From an uncultured Plesiomonas sp. (GTDB lineage Bacteria > Pseudomonadota > Gammaproteobacteria > Enterobacterales > CAMTGL01), in assembly GCA_947071955.1 (NCBI GenBank), contig CAMTGL010000016.1, forward strand, positions 1 through 16,689: a DNA stretch of 16,689 nucleotides. Direction: 5' to 3'. The first letter of the stretch is position 1; each line of letters opens with the position of its first letter. This document shows, in pieces, positions 14,998-16,689 of the stretch. Made by a program: the position numbers and the translations under genes. A model generated the notes under the pieces. That model had not been told where the DNA came from, did not search any database, and worked only from the letters and a program-made list of their open reading frames with translations.

Positions 14998-15891
14998 ATG
15001 CAACAACTTCAACTGGCGGCCAATGGGCCGCTTTTTTCCCGTATGGTGATGGGCTACTGGCGCTTAATGGAGTGGGGTTTTAATGCCCAGCAAACAGCCA
15101 CCTTCATTCAGCAGCACCTTGATTTGGGCATCACAACCACCGATCACGCAGATATCTATGGAAGCTACCAGTGTGAACAGGCATTTGGCGATGCGCTGCT
15201 TTTACAGCCCTCATTACGGCAACATATTCAGATTGTCAGCAAATGTGGGATAGCATTAACTGCCCACCCTGAGTATGCGTTGAACCACTATATTACCGAT
15301 GCCTCTCATATTATCGCCTCGGCAGAGCGTTCACTGCGTAATTTACACACTGATTATCTGGATCTGTTGTTAATCCACCGCCCCGATCCATTGATGGATG
15401 CTGATGAGGTTGCCCAAGCGTTCACAACTTTGCGTAAAAGCGGCAAAGTGCGTTATGTCGGTGTCTCAAATTTTACCGCTCAGCAGTTCTCGTTACTGCA
15501 AAGTCGGCTGGATTTTCCGCTGGTCACTAATCAAGTAGAGATTTCACCTCTGTATCAGGATTTACTGCTCGATGGCACGCTGGATCTGTGTCAGGAAAAA
15601 CGCATCCGCCCGATGGCGTGGTCGTGCCTAGGCGGTGGGCGTCTGTTTACCGATCCGACATACCAGACACTGCGTGATGAGCTCGAGGCTATTCGCGGTG
15701 AGTTGGGCGCTGTCAGTATCGAACAAGTGGTCTATGCATGGATTTTAGCCCTGCCAAGCCAGCCGCTACCGATTATTGGATCGGGTAAAATTGACCGTGT
15801 TACGCATGCTAGCCAAGCGGCTGATTACACGCTAAGCCGTCAGCAGTGGTTTCGTATTCGCAGAGCCGCGCTCGGTTACGATGTGCCGTAA
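14998..15891 (+). CDS. ydhF: Aldo/keto reductase, YdhF type
   Basis: An NADPH-type TIM-barrel oxidoreductase of unknown physiological substrate. The 297 residues match E. coli YdhF (298) from end to end, including the closing R-A-A-L-G-Y-D-V-P. The aldo/keto reductase catalytic tetrad is complete: Asp49 and Tyr54 in D-H-A-D-I-Y-G, Lys82 in V-S-K-C-G, and His127 in L-L-I-H-R-P-D-P. The cofactor-phosphate loop near the C-terminus reads P-I-I-G-S-G-K. ATG 14998 has AAGGA about 7 nt upstream. It starts 37 nt after ppx on the same strand with no terminator between them, so it probably lies at the end of a ppk-ppx-ydhF transcript. No link between this reductase and phosphate metabolism is known to me. 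Confidence 0.93.
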   Translation: MQQLQLAANGPLFSRMVMGYWRLMEWGFNAQQTATFIQQHLDLGITTTDHADIYGSYQCEQAFGDALLLQPSLRQHIQIVSKCGIALTAHPEYALNHYITDASHIIASAERSLRNLHTDYLDLLLIHRPDPLMDADEVAQAFTTLRKSGKVRYVGVSNFTAQQFSLLQSRLDFPLVTNQVEISPLYQDLLLDGTLDLCQEKRIRPMAWSCLGGGRLFTDPTYQTLRDELEAIRGELGAVSIEQVVYAWILALPSQPLPIIGSGKIDRVTHASQAADYTLSRQQWFRIRRAALGYDVP

Positions 15892-15896
15892 TACAG

Positions 15897-15910
15897 GGTT
15901 ATTGATAACC
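15897..15910. other. Short inverted repeat after ydhF
   Basis: GGTTAT (15897-15902) and ATAACC (15905-15910) form a 6-bp hairpin with a 2-nt loop, 5 nt past the ydhF stop. There is no T run; it may only protect the transcript 3' end. Confidence 0.3.
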
Positions 15911-15973
15911 TTAGTAATACATAAAACAAGTGAATAGCGTTAGGTTTTCTACCGTATAAAATATGGGTTAAAT

Positions 15974-16007
15974 AAAAAGGCCATCTCAAAAAGAGATGGC
16001 CTTTTTT
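15974..16007. terminator. Strong bidirectional terminator between ydhF and pstS
   Basis: AAAAAGGCCATCTC (15974-15987) pairs perfectly with its complement around an AAAAA loop, giving a 14-bp stem with T runs on both strands. It separates two convergent units, ppk-ppx-ydhF (+) and pstS (-). The + strand element is textbook; on the - strand it would act about 94 nt past the pstS stop. Confidence 0.93.
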
Positions 16008-16100
16008 AGTTTCTGATCGCCGATTCAGCAAAAAAAAGAGCCTATCGGGTTACGCTAACAGCGTGTACTCACCACATGCAGCCACGCCGTTACTTCACCA

Positions 16101-16689
16101 TTATTTGACGCCCAGCGTTTCCAGATCTTTTGCGATAACTTTTGCTGGAACAGGGATGTAACCGTCTTTTTCAACCAACTCTTGACCTTGCTTAGACAGA
16201 ACCATTTTCAGGAACTCTGCAGTCATAGGATCCAGTGGTTTATTCGGGTGCTTGTTCACGTAGATATACAGGTAACGTGATAACGGATATGTACCGTCAA
16301 TGGCGTTAGCTTCGGTCGGTTCTACGTATGCAGTGCCTTTCTCAGCCAGTGGCAACGCACGCACGCCTGAGGTTTTGTAACCAATACCGGTATAGCCAAT
16401 GCTGTTAAGTGATGCACCAACAGACTGAACTACGGATGCTGAACCCGGTTGTTCGTTCACGTTGCTGCGGAAATCGCCTTTACACAGTGCGTGATCTTTA
16501 AAGTAACCGTATGTACCCGATACAGAGTTACGGCCATACAGTTGAATATCTTTATTGGCCAGCTCGCCAGTAACACCTAATTGACCCCAACGGGTAACGG
16601 GCTCATTCGCGCCACATTTGAGTGTAGTGGAGTAGATCTCTCTCTTATTCACATCTCCGAGCCCACGAGACTCCTGAGCATCGGGGATG
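16101..16689 (-). CDS. pstS: Periplasmic phosphate-binding protein PstS (5' end outside window)
   Basis: The last 195 codons of the solute-binding subunit of the Pst importer, ending at TAA 16101-16103. The frame stays open to the right edge. A GTG at 16652 is internal, because the codons before it continue in a family-like way (A-Q-E-S-R-G-L-G-D). Recognisable segments are W-G-Q-L-G-V-T-G, the phosphate-loop G-R-N-S-V-S-G-T-Y-G-Y-F, N-E-Q-P-G-S-A-S-V-V, I-G-Y-T-G-I-G-Y-K and L-S-R-Y-L-Y-I-Y-V-N-K. The loop differs from the R-R-S-D-G-S-G-T of E. coli PstS, marking another PstS subfamily. The gene has the same orientation as pstCAB-phoU but is separated from pstC by the oppositely oriented ppk, ppx and ydhF, so it must have its own promoter, outside this window. 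Confidence 0.92.
   Translation of the reverse strand, partial: IPDAQESRGLGDVNKREIYSTTLKCGANEPVTRWGQLGVTGELANKDIQLYGRNSVSGTYGYFKDHALCKGDFRSNVNEQPGSASVVQSVGASLNSIGYTGIGYKTSGVRALPLAEKGTAYVEPTEANAIDGTYPLSRYLYIYVNKHPNKPLDPMTAEFLKMVLSKQGQELVEKDGYIPVPAKVIAKDLETLGVK

Noticed and set aside
16017..16075. Separate pstS terminator before the shared one
   Set aside because: Eight T occur on the - strand near 16031-16038, but the only stem close by (ACGCT/AGCGT) is short and not adjacent to them.
16101..16652. A complete 183-residue protein starting at GTG 16652
   Set aside because: The reading frame continues upstream to the window edge with PstS-like sequence and lacks the signal peptide and N-terminal lobe, so this is a truncated view of a longer gene.

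Overview
The window is a chromosomal segment of a gammaproteobacterium. SerA, RpiA, YggE, PhoU, PstB, Ppk, Ppx and YdhF all read like close relatives of the Escherichia coli proteins. The long PstC and PstA and the pst/ppk arrangement are instead what I recall from Vibrionales and Aeromonadales. I would place the organism near those orders but cannot name the genus. No rRNA, tRNA, CRISPR array or insertion sequence was seen.

Layout. (1) Positions 1-1371 (+) hold the C-terminal part of a secreted protein with Ig-like repeats, ending in a DUF1566-type module. Two strong inverted repeats follow it. (2) Positions 1551-5375 (-) hold ytfE (di-iron repair of Fe-S clusters, behind a good NsrR operator), serA, rpiA and yggE. 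The order yggE-rpiA-serA is that of E. coli without argP. (3) Positions 5652-11124 (-) hold the phosphate-uptake operon pstC-pstA-pstB-phoU, with a Pho box and a correctly spaced -10 upstream of pstC. PstC and PstA are about twice their E. coli length because each carries a large extra periplasmic domain. (4) Positions 11345-15891 (+) run divergently: ppk, ppx (overlapping ppk by 32 nt) and a ydhF-like aldo/keto reductase. (5) From 16101 to the right edge (-) lies the 3' part of pstS, convergent with ydhF across a strong bidirectional terminator.

How it works together. PstS, PstC, PstA and PstB import inorganic phosphate and PhoU signals its status to PhoR/PhoB. Ppk stores phosphate as polyphosphate and Ppx releases it. 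Uptake, signalling and storage genes therefore sit in one cluster, with ppk-ppx-ydhF on the opposite strand separating pstS from pstCAB-phoU. No intergenic stretch exceeds 300 bases.

Most of the window is well-understood core genome. The points most worth a second look are the extra PstC and PstA domains, the inverted repeat bracketing the rpiA promoter, the nested hairpin after the surface-protein gene, and the surface protein itself. I did not find convincing evidence of a wholly undescribed system.
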